DNA of 64,000 bases, taken from the NCBI GenBank assembly GCA_932521035.1, contig OW051494.1, positions 8,046,001-8,110,000 of the forward strand, written 5' to 3'. Origin of the DNA: Oscheius dolichura. Its lineage: Eukaryota; Nematoda; Chromadorea; Rhabditida; Rhabditidae. The translations under genes and the position numbers were made by a program. This document shows, piece after piece, positions 21,221-36,121 of the stretch. Below the pieces are notes generated by a model. That model did no database searches, had not been told where the DNA came from, and saw only the letters and a program-made list of their open reading frames with translations. Positions within the stretch are counted from its first letter, which is position 1. The number at the start of each line of letters is the position of its first letter.

Positions 21221-24056
21221 TCAAGAAACTTCAAGACGAGGAGTTGGATTGTTCTGGTTATTCGGATTGTTCTGGTTATTCGGATTGGGAGCGTTTCCGG
21301 AAGTAGAGGCGACGGGGGTGCCTTCGGTGGAGTCCAATCCTTTGCTCAGCCCCAGCGACACTAACACCCTGTTGATGCTATGCGATACAAATGCCCGGTA
21401 TGTCCTGGTCAGCCCCAACATGGCTATCGTGTCCGAGGTGCCCGAGACGGACATCAGGAACACCACTCCATTGGAGAAGCCAATAGGTAGAAAGTCGAAA
21501 ACGATAGCTCCGGCCAGGACTAACAAACAGGGGAAAAATATAAGTAACCCGTAGGCTAAAACCTGAAAATGGATGGTGAAGGAGCGGAAAGGGTGGAACG
21601 AACCTGGGTAACTAGGGCCCAGAACAACATCCATTGCATCCGCTTCGTCTGGGCCGACATCGCTTTGTGGTTCCTGGAAAAGTACAAATATGATTTTAGA
21701 GCGGTTAGAATCTATTAGGTGCGGCCAAAGGTAACTTGGATATCTCTACAGTAAACCTTTTTTTGTTGATTTCCTCACCAGATGACGACGAACGTACAAA
21801 TAGCTCTATGTGCTCTTCGGATTCTTATCTGCGATCTTTGCGCCCGCACCCGTAAACTCCCGGCAGCACTGCTGTACGGCGTCTCTTCCAATTTTTGCAA
21901 TCCTCCCCCTGGAGGTAACAGTTCTTTCATTTGTATCGAATTAGGAGTTTTTCTGACCTGTTGAACCATTGAAACCTTTCCAGTGGAAAGGGAATTATTT
22001 ACTGCGCCCGCACCCGTAAAGTCGCGACCGCCCGATTAGAGGACGTGTCGCCACCGCGGAAGCCGACAGCTCTCTTGGTTTTGCGAGACTAATTGTAAGT
22101 GAGCGAAAGGGGTTGTGAGTTCTGACACGCTCCTCGGGACAGAATGCTCCATAATTGAGCCAATTTCTGAAATACCTCAGGGGAGGATAAAGACTTTCTA
22201 GAGAATAGCTCTCCTCCTCGGAAACTACAGTAACCCGTCGAGTATATTATAGTCCTCATTGTCTGTTTTCCTTACCAGATGACTACGAACGTAGAAACAG
22301 CCAAAATACATGAACATAGGGAGATCAGACTGATCCCAACAATAAATCCCACGGCTATGATGTTGTTCCGGATACTTCGAACAAAGAACAGCACATTCCA
22401 CTGGAATAGCTGTTGGGGAATGTGTCCCCACTGCTATAAATTCTCTTTCATTTGGATCAAGGATTACTGTACCTCCGTAGCGATGGCAAGGCGATCAGCA
22501 TCGGCGTCGTACAGGATATAGGTCGGGATGCCTGTGTAGCTGATGATGATGAAATACAGTATGATAAAGAAATGGGTAGCCAGGAAACGCTTGTGGAATG
22601 GGCTGCTTGGAGGAAGGACAGAATAGAGACGGAAGGCGAATAGCTGGGTGAAGGAGAGCAGATTAGCTGGAAAGGAATACGGTAGTTTTAATTCGTTGAA
22701 CTTTTGTGTAGACGAGGGAATTATGTTTGATTATCGGAGTAGTGGTTGACGGGCCGAGCGAGCAAAAATAGTAGCGTGTGACGCAAAATGCGACGCAAGC
22801 AATTTGCTACCAAAGTGTGACGCATATTTGAGCGATTTGATTTATTTTGCTCAATTTCCTCTGGTCACAGCAGTTCTTATGGTTGAATTTGGCGTTTGAC
22901 CATAAAAATCCATCAAGAACGCGACCGGAAACTCTCAATAACAGGGTTTAAGATTCGCCTGGGGAGTATCCTATTCCGGGAAGATTTCTATTACGGGGAA
23001 ACCCAGACGGCCGAAATGAAGTGACTAGGGAGCCGTCGGCTAGTAGTAGACGTCCTGGCACATCTTCAAATGGGGCAGGGAGCACTTTCCTAGGTTTCGA
23101 CTGGGTTCCAGACGCTAAAATCTATCGGAAAATTCCTTTCTTGAAAGATGCGCAAGTACCCGCCGCGGCCTAGTTAGTATCCTACTGTGGCTTGGGTAGA
23201 CTCGTTCCTCCTAGTCCTCTTCATCACAAACGGATGGTTTCATGTGATACTAGCAATGGAAATTACTCTGATTATTGAAATTTTCTCCGTCACATTCTTC
23301 CCTACAATTAATTTTGTTCGGGCGGCAAAGTCAAACATCCAAAAGAGTAATTGATCACATTACCCCTCAATGACTTGACGGCCCAGAATCCATCCCGGTC
23401 AATAATTCCGAGTCTCCACTCACCTCCAATCAAAACAAAGCTAAAAGTAATAGTATATCGTGGCGGGACCCCCAACCATGCAAACAGCCCGTTATAATAG
23501 CCAGCCTTGAAGGGGGTAAATAGTACGGGGGTAACCAGAGTATTGCAGTTCAGCTCGTGGGAGAAGGTCCTGAATATCGAGACTTTTTTATCAATTTATC
23601 TGGTCTTACCATCCTAAATGGATCAATAATAGGGTTTTATAAGTTTTGGCCATCTGTCCGCTTTTGTAGATGATACAGTAGGCAGCGAAGAGGGTTATGG
23701 AAACGGAAATACTCGAAGTGCCGTGCATAAAGACGAGGAATTGGGTCGGATGGGGCCACGGGTTGGATTCATCTACGTCGAATCTGGAAATTGGGGCTCT
23801 AAAGGGAAGACCTTCTTTTAGCCAGTGGAAATCTTTAGTTGAAATCCATGTATCTTGAAGGGGAAATGGATGAACTTACAATTTGATTCGTAGACCCAGG
23901 TATCCCATACAATAAAAATGTTGAATCTATGAACACACCGAGGAGAATGGCAAGCCAGGCGAGAGACACTTTGAGTAATATTTTCAAGCCACATCGACCA
24001 AATATAACCTCGTTCATTGGCGCAATTAAGCCTTTTCTTTTTGCAACTGAAATCAT
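21221..24056 (-). CDS. Srh-like serpentine chemoreceptor (gene B)
   Basis: Exons 23783-23610, 23569-23424, 22666-22473, 22430-22276, 21673-21604 and 21562-21221 join in phase into about 360 aa of seven-transmembrane receptor. The first resembles Srh TM1 (FMHGTSSISVSITLFAAY, then KTYKTLLLIHLGW). The next has the Srh-like P-rich loop (LFTPFKAGYYNGLFAWLGVP). WGHIPQQ opens the same exon as in gene A. The last exon ends with an Asn/Pro/Gln repeat tail (NPNNQNNPNNQNN). A candidate 5' exon at 24056-23880 has a hydrophobic helix but joins in phase only through a weak GTCTAC donor; the start may instead be nearer 23783. Likely a ciliary odorant receptor; ligand unknown. Confidence 0.75.
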
Positions 24057-24159
24057 TCTTTAATTGGCAACAAACAACAGGAAAAGGGTGTAATGGTTCT
24101 CCAATATTGGTCAGAGCTGCTTGGATGGGACTAATCCCATCGAAATCCCTACTTTTAAA

Positions 24160-24320
24160 GCGCTACGGTGTCTGTCTGTCTGTGGGTTGATGTCGAGATT
24201 TCGTGGTGTAGTGGCTAAGAGGGCGGGCGCGCGGTGGGAGAGGTCACGGGTTCGATCCCCGTCACGGTCAAACCTTTTTGGTTTGAGGTCCTCGACACTA
24301 CCCAAGTATTCCTGAAGTAT
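24160..24320 (+). repeat. tRNA-derived SINE, copy 2
   Basis: Head GTGTCTGTCTGTCTGTGGGT, A-box TGGTGTAGTGGCTAAGAGG, B-box ACGGGTTCGATCCCCGT, then AAACCTTTTTGGTTTGAGGT and a tail CACTACCCAAGTATTCC. Same order as the minus-strand copy at 17720-17905. Confidence 0.68.
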
Positions 24321-24620
24321 TTTTCGTTGCGGGACCCGTTCGTGGTGGGACCCCAATCGGGAGGTCACGGGTTCGGTTCCTTCTTCGGTCAGCTTCTTTT
24401 GCTTTCTCTATCTAGCATTTTTGCATGTTTCAAAAATATTTTTCGTTGCGGGACCAATTCGTGGTGGGACCCCAATACAGAAGTAAACGGTTCGACGTTT
24501 CTTTTGGGCTAATAAATTTTGCTTTATCTGTTTGGTATTTTGTGTTTTAATAAAAAATGTTTTCGCTGCAGGAACCGTTCGTTGTGGGACCCTGCATTGG
24601 AGGGAAACCACTCTTTTAGC
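24320..24620 (+). repeat. Three tandem ~120-bp units related to the SINE
   Basis: Units begin TTTTCGTTGCGGGACC(C/A), contain TTCGTGGTGGGACCCCAAT and a B-box-like GGTCACGGGTTCGGTTCC (first) or AACGGTTCGACG (second). The third (from about 24567) is partial and diverged (CGCTGCAGGAACCGTTCG). Confidence 0.7.
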
Positions 24621-24690
24621 CCAAAAAAGTCTCTTTTTGTCGTGAAATTCCCATAAAAATTCGTAAACGAATTGACAAAAAGAGGGAAAT

Positions 24691-25161
24691 CACTATTTTA
24701 AAAAGAGAAACTCAAAGAAACCCTGTGGTTTGACAGGAGTGAACAAAAAGAGAGCGATAATGGAAGAATCAAACCACTGTACTTTTCTAGACGTTGCTTC
24801 AAGTTTCTTTTTACACACCGATTGTATGTCGCGAAGCTAACCTTGTAAAAGGGATGTTGAAGACAGGATTGGTGCCGATATGGTTGATATGAAGATCGAC
24901 TTGAATACCGAAATTTCGATATGCCCATTGCGGATATATCGATATTCCTTTTCGCCCAACCCTGATTGACGAATGAGCGGGAAAATCTGTTGGAAGAAAG
25001 ATGTAGCAAATTCAAATGACCAGAAAATAAAGGGGAGCGGGGATGTGAATCAGATGTTTTCGTTAAAAAGTGCAGTGGTATGATTCTTCCATTATCGCTC
25101 TCTTTTTGTTCACTCCTGTCAAACCACAGGGTTTCTTTGAGTTTCTCTTTTTAAAATAGTG
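24691..25161. mobile_element. Foldback element, 471 bp
   Basis: Arms of about 95 bp: CACTATTTTAAAAAGAGAAA at the left and its exact complement at the right, continuing through CCCTGTGGTTTGACAGGAGT. A diverged half-copy lies near 11130-11210. No coding capacity. Its right edge abuts a remnant of an F-box gene 3' end. Confidence 0.78.
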
Positions 25162-25164
25162 ATT

Positions 25165-25290
25165 GGTCATAGAGTTAGGTCTTCAGAAAATACGGATACT
25201 TACAAACTTCTTCTGTTAAAAAATAGAAAACTTGTGAAGCACATAAATAGTATATTTGTTCTATATTATTATAATGTGCAAAAAGGAGAC
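25165..25290 (+). pseudogene. Remnant of an F-box gene 3' end
   Basis: GTCATAGAGTTAGGTCTTCAG and the following AT-rich sequence (to ATAATGTGCAA) match the last codons and 3' UTR of the F-box gene at 26560-26680. The rest of this copy is missing, apparently cut off by the foldback element. Confidence 0.6.
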
Positions 25291-25483
25291 ACTGCTATTC
25301 TTCTATTCAGACGGATTCCAAAAATGGTTCATAAATTGTCGAGTTATAGCTCGCTTACGACATGGGGGCTAATTAATTAGACGAAATACAGTAACCCGGG
25401 GTGAGGTCGCTTTCCTTCTGCCTACTTGCCATTCTCTTGTTTTTTCTCCTGTTTAGCATCTCCGACATCCTCCCTCCTGTGTA

Positions 25484-26582
25484 ATGGATCAGCTCCCTAA
25501 TAGCGTGATTGTCACCATCTTGAATTTTCTCCCATGGAACAACAAATTAGCCACTCGGCAACTCTCCTCCAAATACAATCGTCTCCTTATCGTCAATCCG
25601 ATCCAGTGTAGGCTGACCATGGAGCTGGGAGAATACCTGGTAACATATTTTATCTTTTGAGGAAGGCTCCAACTTTCAGGAAAACTTCACCTTTGGTTTT
25701 GCGATTGGTGACGAAGATATTATTGGAGAAAGAGCTCTTGTAATCGAGAACGCATGCAACATACATGCGAAGAGAGTGGATTTCAAGAACGGATTGAAGG
25801 GGCTCAATTTTGATAGAAAACGGAAAATAACCAAGTATAACTTTATGGATAGAACGGTTATTGAATGCGCCGAACGGGATTTCCACCGAATTGCTGCCAT
25901 CTATATGCGTCATTTTGTGACCTACTTCTCGTTCAGCCTTCAATTGGTGAGAACTGTGGGAATTTATAGTCCGAAACAGGCCCGAGTAAAAAACCCTATT
26001 CACATACATGGGCAAAACGCCCATGTATGCCGATAAAATCTCCGTTCCATATTTCCTGCACGGCTCTATTGTGCGCAGAGATGTCACAAAATTTAAAAAT
26101 TACAGGCTAAAGGGCTAATATTTGTTTTTGGAGAAAGTAGCTACCCTACGCCCACAGGTTGTGATACGTCAACGGATGTAAGGTCAACGATGTGGACCTG
26201 GGAGTAGGTCACGAAGTCGATGATGAGGTGGACCTGGGGGTATACGACGACCTACTTGGAAGGTTGGTAAAAGAACGAAGGACAACATTTGTATCCAATG
26301 CCCGTTCAACGGTAACGCCGGACTTCTTAATCCATTACATTGCGGTAAAAGTAGACCTCGCTCTTCTAAAATTGTCAGTTTTAGAGTTACCTCAATGGCG
26401 GACACGCCATATTCAAAATGTATCTTCGTCATACATTTAGCGCGGAGGAAAGAGAGCGAATCAAGAGTTATCTTGCAGTAAACGGCTTCGTGAAAGATAA
26501 GGGATTCTATGTAAAAATATTGAAAAAGAAGATGATAAAAGGACGCCCAGAGGAACTGGTCGTAGAGGTAGGCCTTCAGTGA
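25484..26582 (+). CDS. F-box protein
   Basis: Exons 25484-25639, 25680-25946, 26183-26344 and 26385-26582 are all phase 0 and give 260 aa ending in VVEVGLQ. Residues 1-45 match a nematode F-box (LPNSVIVTILNFLPWNNKLATRQLSSKYN), which would bind SKP1 in an SCF ubiquitin ligase. The rest is a substrate-side region (RDFHRIAAIYMRHFVTYFS, HTFSAEERERIKSYL) of no clear family. Exon 3 holds an internal repeat, two copies of EVDLGV/DVDLGV. Its acceptor (GGATGTAAG) is weak, so that junction is the least sure. A 3'-end remnant 300 bp upstream shows the locus was once tandemly duplicated. Confidence 0.68.
26003..26029 (+). other. Perfect 11-bp-stem hairpin in an F-box gene intron
   Basis: CATACATGGGC, loop AAAAC, GCCCATGTATG. 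It lies between exons 2 and 3 of the F-box gene. Confidence 0.7.
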
Positions 26583-27129
26583 GTATTGATAATTACAAAT
26601 TTATTCTGTTATAGAAAATAAAATTGTAAAGCGTATAAATAATGTATATTTGTTTTATAAGAATGTGCAATAAGAAATATTGAATGTTCATCTCTCCCAC
26701 TCCTCATAGCTGAGGTTTTCTTTGACACTTTCTTTCTATTGTTTTGCTCGGGATACTTGGCCATATCTCTCAATTTTTACCAATCTCTTCTCGGAAACGA
26801 ATGAGTATTGCTCTTATCACGCCGCCCCCTCCCCTTCATCACTTTTCTCACTCCCGTAAAGAAGTAATCGTTCCCCAATTGCTTCTCTTTTTCTTCCCTT
26901 TCACACAGTTTGCTTTAGTTTTTTTAATTGGAAGGCTACATCTATAAATGCATGTCTAGACAGTCGATGAATTGCCTCCTTTCGCAGACTGTAAAGAAAC
27001 GCTACTTATATCCTGTAAAAAACGAAAAGCCAGCAGCGTCCAGTGTTTTCGCTTTGTTATTCGCTTGTGCTTTCCTCTAGAAACTTCCATGATAGAAAAA
27101 AAATCAGTTACTCCAAGGACTCCCTCCCA
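26583..27129. other. Intergenic; 5' region of the SAM synthetase gene
   Basis: Contains the F-box 3' UTR up to about 26690. No other gene; frames here are in pyrimidine-rich DNA. Confidence 0.45.
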
Positions 27130-28651
27130 ATGGCTCCATTCAAGCTACGCTCATCTGAATCCGTCTCTGCCGGACACCCGGATAAGCTATGCGATCAGGT
27201 AAAATTAAAAAATCAATGAAAAACTCTCCTCCATTCCTTTTATCATTCCTTGTTCAACTTTAGATATCTGACGCTGTTCTGGATGCTCATCTTGCTCAGG
27301 ATCCAGATGCCAAAGTTGCTTGTGGTTTGTTATCCAGCAAATAATAATGATTATCCAATTATTCTACAGAAACTGTAACAACAACTGGAATGATAATGTT
27401 ATGTGGAGAAATTACATCAAAAGCTCATATAGATTATTCGGCTCTTGTTCGAAATGTTGTGAAGAATATAGGCTATGATAATTCGGAAAAAGGTATGCCT
27501 TCTCGTTCTTCTGCCTTTTCCCTTACGATTTTCCCATTCACTGGTTGCAAACACCGCGAATTGCCTAAAAAAACATTTTTTTAGGACTTGACTATCGAAG
27601 CTGTAATGTGATGGTAGCTTTGGGCCAACAGTCACCAGAAATCGCTGCCGGTGTCCATGAAAATAAATCGGATGACGATGTGGGAGCCGGTGATCAGGGC
27701 ATGATGTTTGGCTATGCGACCGACGAGACGGAAGAAGCCATGCCGCTGACAATAATGTTGGCTCATCAGCTAAACAACAAAATTCATTCTCTACGACGAA
27801 GCGGAGAACTCGCTTGGCTTCGTCCGGATTCGAAAACACAGGTAAACTAGAAAAATAAATCAAATAAACCCTCCCCTTTAGGTCATGATGGAACACGACT
27901 TTGAAAACGGAGCTTGTATTCCGAAGAGAGTTCACAATATCGTTATTTCTGCCCAACATAATCCAGAAATTCCAATTGACGAAGTTCGTCGAGTTCTCAA
28001 AGAGAAAGTCGCCTTGGCTGTTATCCCAGCCCAGTTTTTGGATGAACAAACAATCTTCCATATAAACCCTTGCGGCCCTTTTACGATCGGAGGACCTCAA
28101 GGAGATGCCGGCCTAACGGGACGTAAAATTGTTGTGGATACTTATGGTGGATGGGGAAATACCGGCGGTGGAGCGTTCTCTGGAAAGGACCCTACAAAAG
28201 TCGACAGAGCCGCGGCTTATGCGTGCCGATGGATTGCCAAGAGTTTAGTAAACGCAGGAATATGTAGACGGTGCCTTGTTGAGGTAAGTGCAGTGACCCC
28301 TTGGCCTATGCTCCTAATGTTTTAGGTTGCCTATGCAATTGGAGTGGCTGAGCCTCTCTCCATTACGGTCGACTCTTACGGAACTTCGGGGCTTTCTGAA
28401 GCTGAACTGGTCCAGATTGTAAATGACAACTTCGATCTTCGTCCTGGTAGAATTATCAAGTAAGTCAACGACCCCTACTATGACAAAACAATTTCAGAGA
28501 TCTCAATCTGAAGAGACCCATCTACCAGGCAACTGCCGAAAATGGCCACTTTGGAAATAAGAATTTTCCCTGGGAACAGCCCAAGCAACTTACTGTTTCG
28601 CCTTATCTTCTAGCCAAGGCAAGAAAAACTACTGAATCTGTCGTTAATTAG
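27130..28651 (+). CDS. sams: S-adenosylmethionine synthetase
   Basis: Makes S-adenosylmethionine from methionine and ATP in the cytosol, the main methyl donor. Exons 27130-27198, 27264-27324, 27370-27492, 27585-27841, 27882-28283, 28326-28459 and 28498-28651 close in phase to 399 aa, the usual eukaryotic length. Hallmarks: [19 protein letters not shown] near the start, [12 protein letters not shown] (methionine adenosyltransferase signature 1) and [15 protein letters not shown] (signature 2), with the P-loop-like [13 protein letters not shown]. The ATG at [13 protein letters not shown] is chosen because the family begins about ten residues before SESV. A polyadenylation signal follows near 28677. 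No missing key residues seen. Confidence 0.96.
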
Positions 28652-28794
28652 CCCCCTTTGTATTGTTTTTGAATTGCAATAAACAATGAATCGAACTGTT
28701 TCTTACTTGAAGCTGAAGAAAGCTCGGGAAGTTTTACAAAGACAAAAGAAGAAAACTATTTATAAAAAATAAAAAGATAAAAACAAAACATCTA

Positions 28795-29631
28795 TTACTT
28801 GTGACCTTCGAGGGCTCTTACACGACTACGTGCCTGCTCCAAAAGACCGTTGACTTCATTGAGTTGCGTCGTCAAAACTTGAATGGTTTCGTTTGCACTT
28901 TCCAACTCCATGATTGTCTTAGCCTTTTCAGCCACTAAATTAAGTTACACTTTATAAAAACGAGAAAATAACATACATTCGGCGTCCTTAAATAGCTCTA
29001 CCAATTTCTTGTAACGGTTCTTGTGATATTCTACTTGCGAATGAGACTTGGCAAGCTCTTCAACAGTGGCATTCAGCTTATCAACCGTTTCATTCATGCG
29101 AAATTTATATAACGCTGGCAATCCGTCCTTAAAAAAGAAGTCATTCAGGGTGAATGATACAAAAACCTCTGCAAAATCTGCTTTTACACCGGCCGTATCG
29201 CTCAAAATACTGGTGGGACTTGTTTCCTAAAACTTAAAGTCTTCATCAATGAAGTACAAACCTTCGACGCAGTTGTAGTTACATCGTCAGCCGTGAAATC
29301 GGCTAGAATTCCACTATCCTTTGTATTTTTGGTTTCCTTCTTAGCGGTGACCGGATCGCGAACAACATATCCAGTAACAGGATCGACGGCTTTTTCCGCT
29401 GTATTTTTCTTGTTCTTCGGTCGTTGTCGTTCAATCGCATGAACAACTAGTCCACCATTCTTCTTAGATCTACATCAGAAGTGTTTTACAACTAAAATGT
29501 ATCTCTTACGCGTTGTTATTGCCTTTTCCTTTGCTTGGCTGCTTAGTGTTGTTGGCAGGAGGGCGGCGTTCATCATCAGAATCATCTTCGATTCGTAGAA
29601 CGGAAAACATGGAACGCGACACAATACCCAT
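28795..29631 (-). CDS. GKAP1-like coiled-coil protein
   Basis: Exons 29631-29510, 29469-29262, 29226-28977 and 28934-28795 close in phase to 239 aa. The N-terminus FSVLRIEDDSDDE resembles the start of G-kinase-anchoring protein 1, followed by Lys/Asn-rich low complexity. The C-terminal ~110 residues are coiled coil (NETVDKLNATVEELAKSH, ELESANETIQVLTTQLNEV) ending LEQARSRVRALEGHK, similar in layout to the GKAP1 C-terminus. GKAP1 binds cGMP-dependent kinase at the Golgi in mammals; here that is inference from weak similarity. The gene is head-to-head with HSP70 with 453 bp between the ATGs. Confidence 0.6.
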
Positions 29632-29875
29632 TTTTTGAGGATAACAATTGAGCTGACTATCTGAAATATACAGTATATTACGTGAACAAGAGATTGAGAA
29701 CATTAGGAAGGTGCATATAATAAATGCTTGCGAATATAATGACAACGCTAATGATACCTCTTGGGTCAATTACTGTGATTACTGAGTCAGTAATACTGGC
29801 TAAACAAAGTGAAAACGGGTCAGCAATAAGAAGACGAATCTCACAAAAGAAGTGAATTTCGTAATCTTCGATATT

Positions 29876-29883
29876 GAAATTTC
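29876..29883. promoter_or_regulatory. Possible heat-shock-element core
   Basis: GAAATTTC fits nGAAnnTTCn, with further TTC and GAA pentamer cores nearby (29854-29869), in the 453-bp divergent promoter between the GKAP1-like gene and HSP70. Weak on its own. Confidence 0.3.
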
Positions 29884-30072
29884 GCGGCCGGGTCCCTGAT
29901 AAAAAGGCAAAAAGGCAAGCGCCTCTTTTATTTATTGGCCTATTATCCATTTTGTGTTGTTGCGATGCAGAGGGTTGCAGTGCATGAAGCACATATTTTT
30001 GGCTATATACAAGATATCTTTTTGCCTCTGTTATTTTCTAATGCGTTGCTATGTCTTCACTTCTAAATCTCT

Positions 30073-30084
30073 TTTTTTTCAGCT
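30073..30084 (+). promoter_or_regulatory. Probable SL trans-splice acceptor of HSP70
   Basis: TTTTTTTTCAG ends two bases before the HSP70 ATG, with no coding exon upstream; typical of nematode outron acceptors. Confidence 0.6.
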
Positions 30085-33038
<2,954 letters not shown>

Positions 33039-33440
33039 AAAAACTTGATCATTTTTTGTTGTGAAACCTGTTTATTAGTGTTTTGAATAAATTTACTTTT
33101 CACAATCTCTTCCTTTTTGTTAGTGATGGAATCTCTATCAAATATCTTCTGCTGTAGTAATCGGCTACCTGAATGTCGCTCCATCAAAACTGGTTTCACT
33201 TGCAAATCAAATTGCCTATTTGATCTGGGGGTAAGCTTGTCGTACTCAAGCTCATCTTTTTATCAATGAAAACAGTAGCACTTCGGGCTTTCTGAACCAA
33301 CGGCTATACATTTCATGATAAACAACATCAGTCGAGAATAGTGGATTTTCCGGTAGAAACAGCGAACGTGCAATGTTTCTCAGCTAATTATTGAAAACAT
33401 TTTTTTTTATTTGACATCTTCCTCTACCTCTATCTTACAG

Positions 33441-35822
33441 ATGATATCTCAAAAAACTGAGGACAGTTCCACTACTCGGAAACCTTTACCAGTTTTTCTT
33501 TTGGTGGAAATTGTAAACGAAGATCGAAAGCAGAGCGTTGGGAATGTTTATGAAGCATTTGATGCCTTTTGTATGGGAGAAGAGGTACTCACCTTGTATT
33601 TTTATATACGTTCCTAGAGTGATGCTAAACGTATCATGAAAGATGTAGTGGAAAAAACCAAAAGCAGCAAACTTATAAGCTCAATATTCAAATTTGTTTT
33701 CGGCGTGCTCAACGACACCTATGGTTTTTCTATTTATTTTATTTGGTCATTGAATAATTGTTTAGAGTTACGCTACACTGGCCCATACAGCTATGTTAGC
33801 CATTATCGAGAGGTTGAGCAATTTAAACATCTACGAAAACGCTTTTTTGATGTATTTGTTCTTTTTCTAAGAAAATCAGGATACTTTGATCAGGTAAATT
33901 ATTTCATTCTATTTCTGAAATATCTTTCTCAGATAATGCAGGGTGTATGTCAAGATCGCGAAGTCGGACAAACACTAAGCGGAGCAGAACTTTTTCGATC
34001 AGTATTCATTTCTATTCACCAATATCATAATGCTTTTTTCAGATAGAACAGCGTCTTTTTATTTTAGAAAAAATGTTCGACTTTCCCAATGATGAAAACA
34101 CCAGCGATATTTTAAAACATATCAGCAAAATTATTGGTGATCATCAAAATGTAGAGGACCCTCCAGGAAAGCAAACTATTGATAGGGTATGGTTGTTAGA
34201 TGCTTTCTATTTTCGTTTATAGCTCAGTGATGTTCATCTTATTCCATATGGTCTTTCTGTTCTGCTACGTCAGCTCAAAGAACAATCTTTGTCGCTAAAA
34301 GAACGTCAAAATATTTTTGATTTAGCTGGAAGAGTAATCGAATATTTCATTGATATGGCGAAAAAATCACGAGCGTAAGTTGATCTTGAAGTCATTATTT
34401 TGTTTAGAAAAAGTAGCTTTCCGGAAGGTAAATCGTCATGGATACAAAAGCTCCTGCCGGATATTGAAATGCTAGCTTCTCTTTTCGTCTCTGAATGGAG
34501 GTCACCATTACAGAAAGCTGGTATAAAAAGCCTTTATATGAAATACATAGAACTGTATGTTTTACTTTATTATAAAATTTAGAATGCATGTTCAGGCTTC
34601 TTGAATTCTATTTTGAAGAAATTAATAAAAGACCAGATGGTAATAGCGTGCTTATAGCCCTTTATAGCGCTGGCCTTTCAGAATTTGTGAAGCAGATGGC
34701 CGAACAGTATAAGGTTTTTTTCTGCAAGCTCTAATAGCTCAAAATTTGTTATAGGATTTTAATGTTCTTTGTAAGATTTGCTGTAGTCAAAACTACAATA
34801 CACGCCAAGAAGATTTTGAGCGGTATAAACAGAAGTTTGCAAAGGAGGATTTTGAGATGTATCTCTTGGAATTTCTTGACAACGAAGGTTTTTGTTTGTA
34901 TTTCTATGCGTAATGACTTTGTCAAATAGGTTATGATGATATCCTTTTGCAACAGCAAGGGAAACGAGCTGTACAGTTTATGAAGACTAAAGATAATATT
35001 GCATGGAGACAAGCGCTCAAGGAAGATAATTATTTAGAGGTAAGATTTCATGTATTTTTAGCTTACGATGGTTTCAGGCCAGTTCACTTTTACTAAGACA
35101 AGTTAAGCACGTCAATTCGTTTGTAAGAAAAGAGCAGATACTTTCGCTTGCTAGACTACTTGCTTTAGCCAATGACAAGGATGATGGAACGAAGGAAATT
35201 GAATTAAATGATTTGGAACTGACTCTGACGGAATATCAACATTTACTTCCTGCAAACATTATTCAAGTAACAGTTCTTTGTTCTGTTTTCAGTTGCTATT
35301 TAGAAAAAGTATCCTAATTATTCCGATAATCCTTTGAAATGTGAAGAATTATTAGGACTATGGCGAGAATATTTATGTGACCCGATATGCGGTGTAGAGG
35401 AATTTAAGAAGTTAGCTATAACTATTTATTCATCTTCTTGCAGTGCTTTGTTTTTCATCGGCAAACTTAAACAATATAACATCCGTGCTGAAGAAGACTG
35501 TCTAAGAATCTGGATTCAAATATTACAAAAAGATGACTGGACAGCTAATGTAGGGTTTTAGTGCTTTGCTTACTGTAACATTTTAGCCCGATACTTTCAA
35601 TTGTGGATTTTTAGCGCAACTTATTCGCATAATTATATGTGGTACGTGCATGTTTTTCTATTCTAATTAAATTTAGATGATCCACAGCTGGTTAAACATT
35701 GCCTGCCGAATATAGGACGTTTTCGAAAGGATGTCGCACATCATTTGAGTTTCAGCGGCATTGCTTTTAATTATTTGAAGGAATTGTTTTCGGAAATGGA
35801 AGTAGACATAGAAGATGAGTGA
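33441..35822 (+). CDS. Nup133 helical domain (nuclear pore Y complex), no N-terminal propeller
   Basis: Structural nucleoporin of the Y (Nup107-160) complex. Fourteen exons (33441-33584 through 35677-35822) close in phase to 628 aa. Similarity is to the alpha-helical C-terminal half of Nup133: FNVLCKICCSQNYNTRQED, RYKQKFAKEDFEMYLLEFL, KTKDNIAWRQALKED and EQILSLARLLALANDK, then a carboxy end with RIWIQILQKDDW, as in animal Nup133. Animal Nup133 is about 1150 aa with a seven-blade propeller first. Here only 402 bp separate the HSP70 stop from the ATG, and no propeller exons lie there. TTACAG directly precedes the ATG, which looks like a trans-splice acceptor. So the gene is split, truncated or a partial duplicate. 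Confidence 0.82.
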
Positions 35823-36121
35823 TTTTGATATTTTTGTAAATTGAGCTACTATATAAAATTTGCTTGCATTTATTTACATCTTATCTTTCTTGATCACCTC
35901 TGATTCCAAGTGAGATGGCGTATTCGCTTGTTTATTTTATAAAATAATTTGCAGCGGATTATGTTTATTGTAAGGATTCACTTTTTGGTCATGGTATATA
36001 TTACATACCTCGTAATTGATGAGAAATCACACAGATAATCATAATTTCAAAAAGGATAAAATACAAAGCTTCTCAAGAAGAGAAATAGTCAACAATTAAA
36101 AACTGTACAAATTCTATTATC

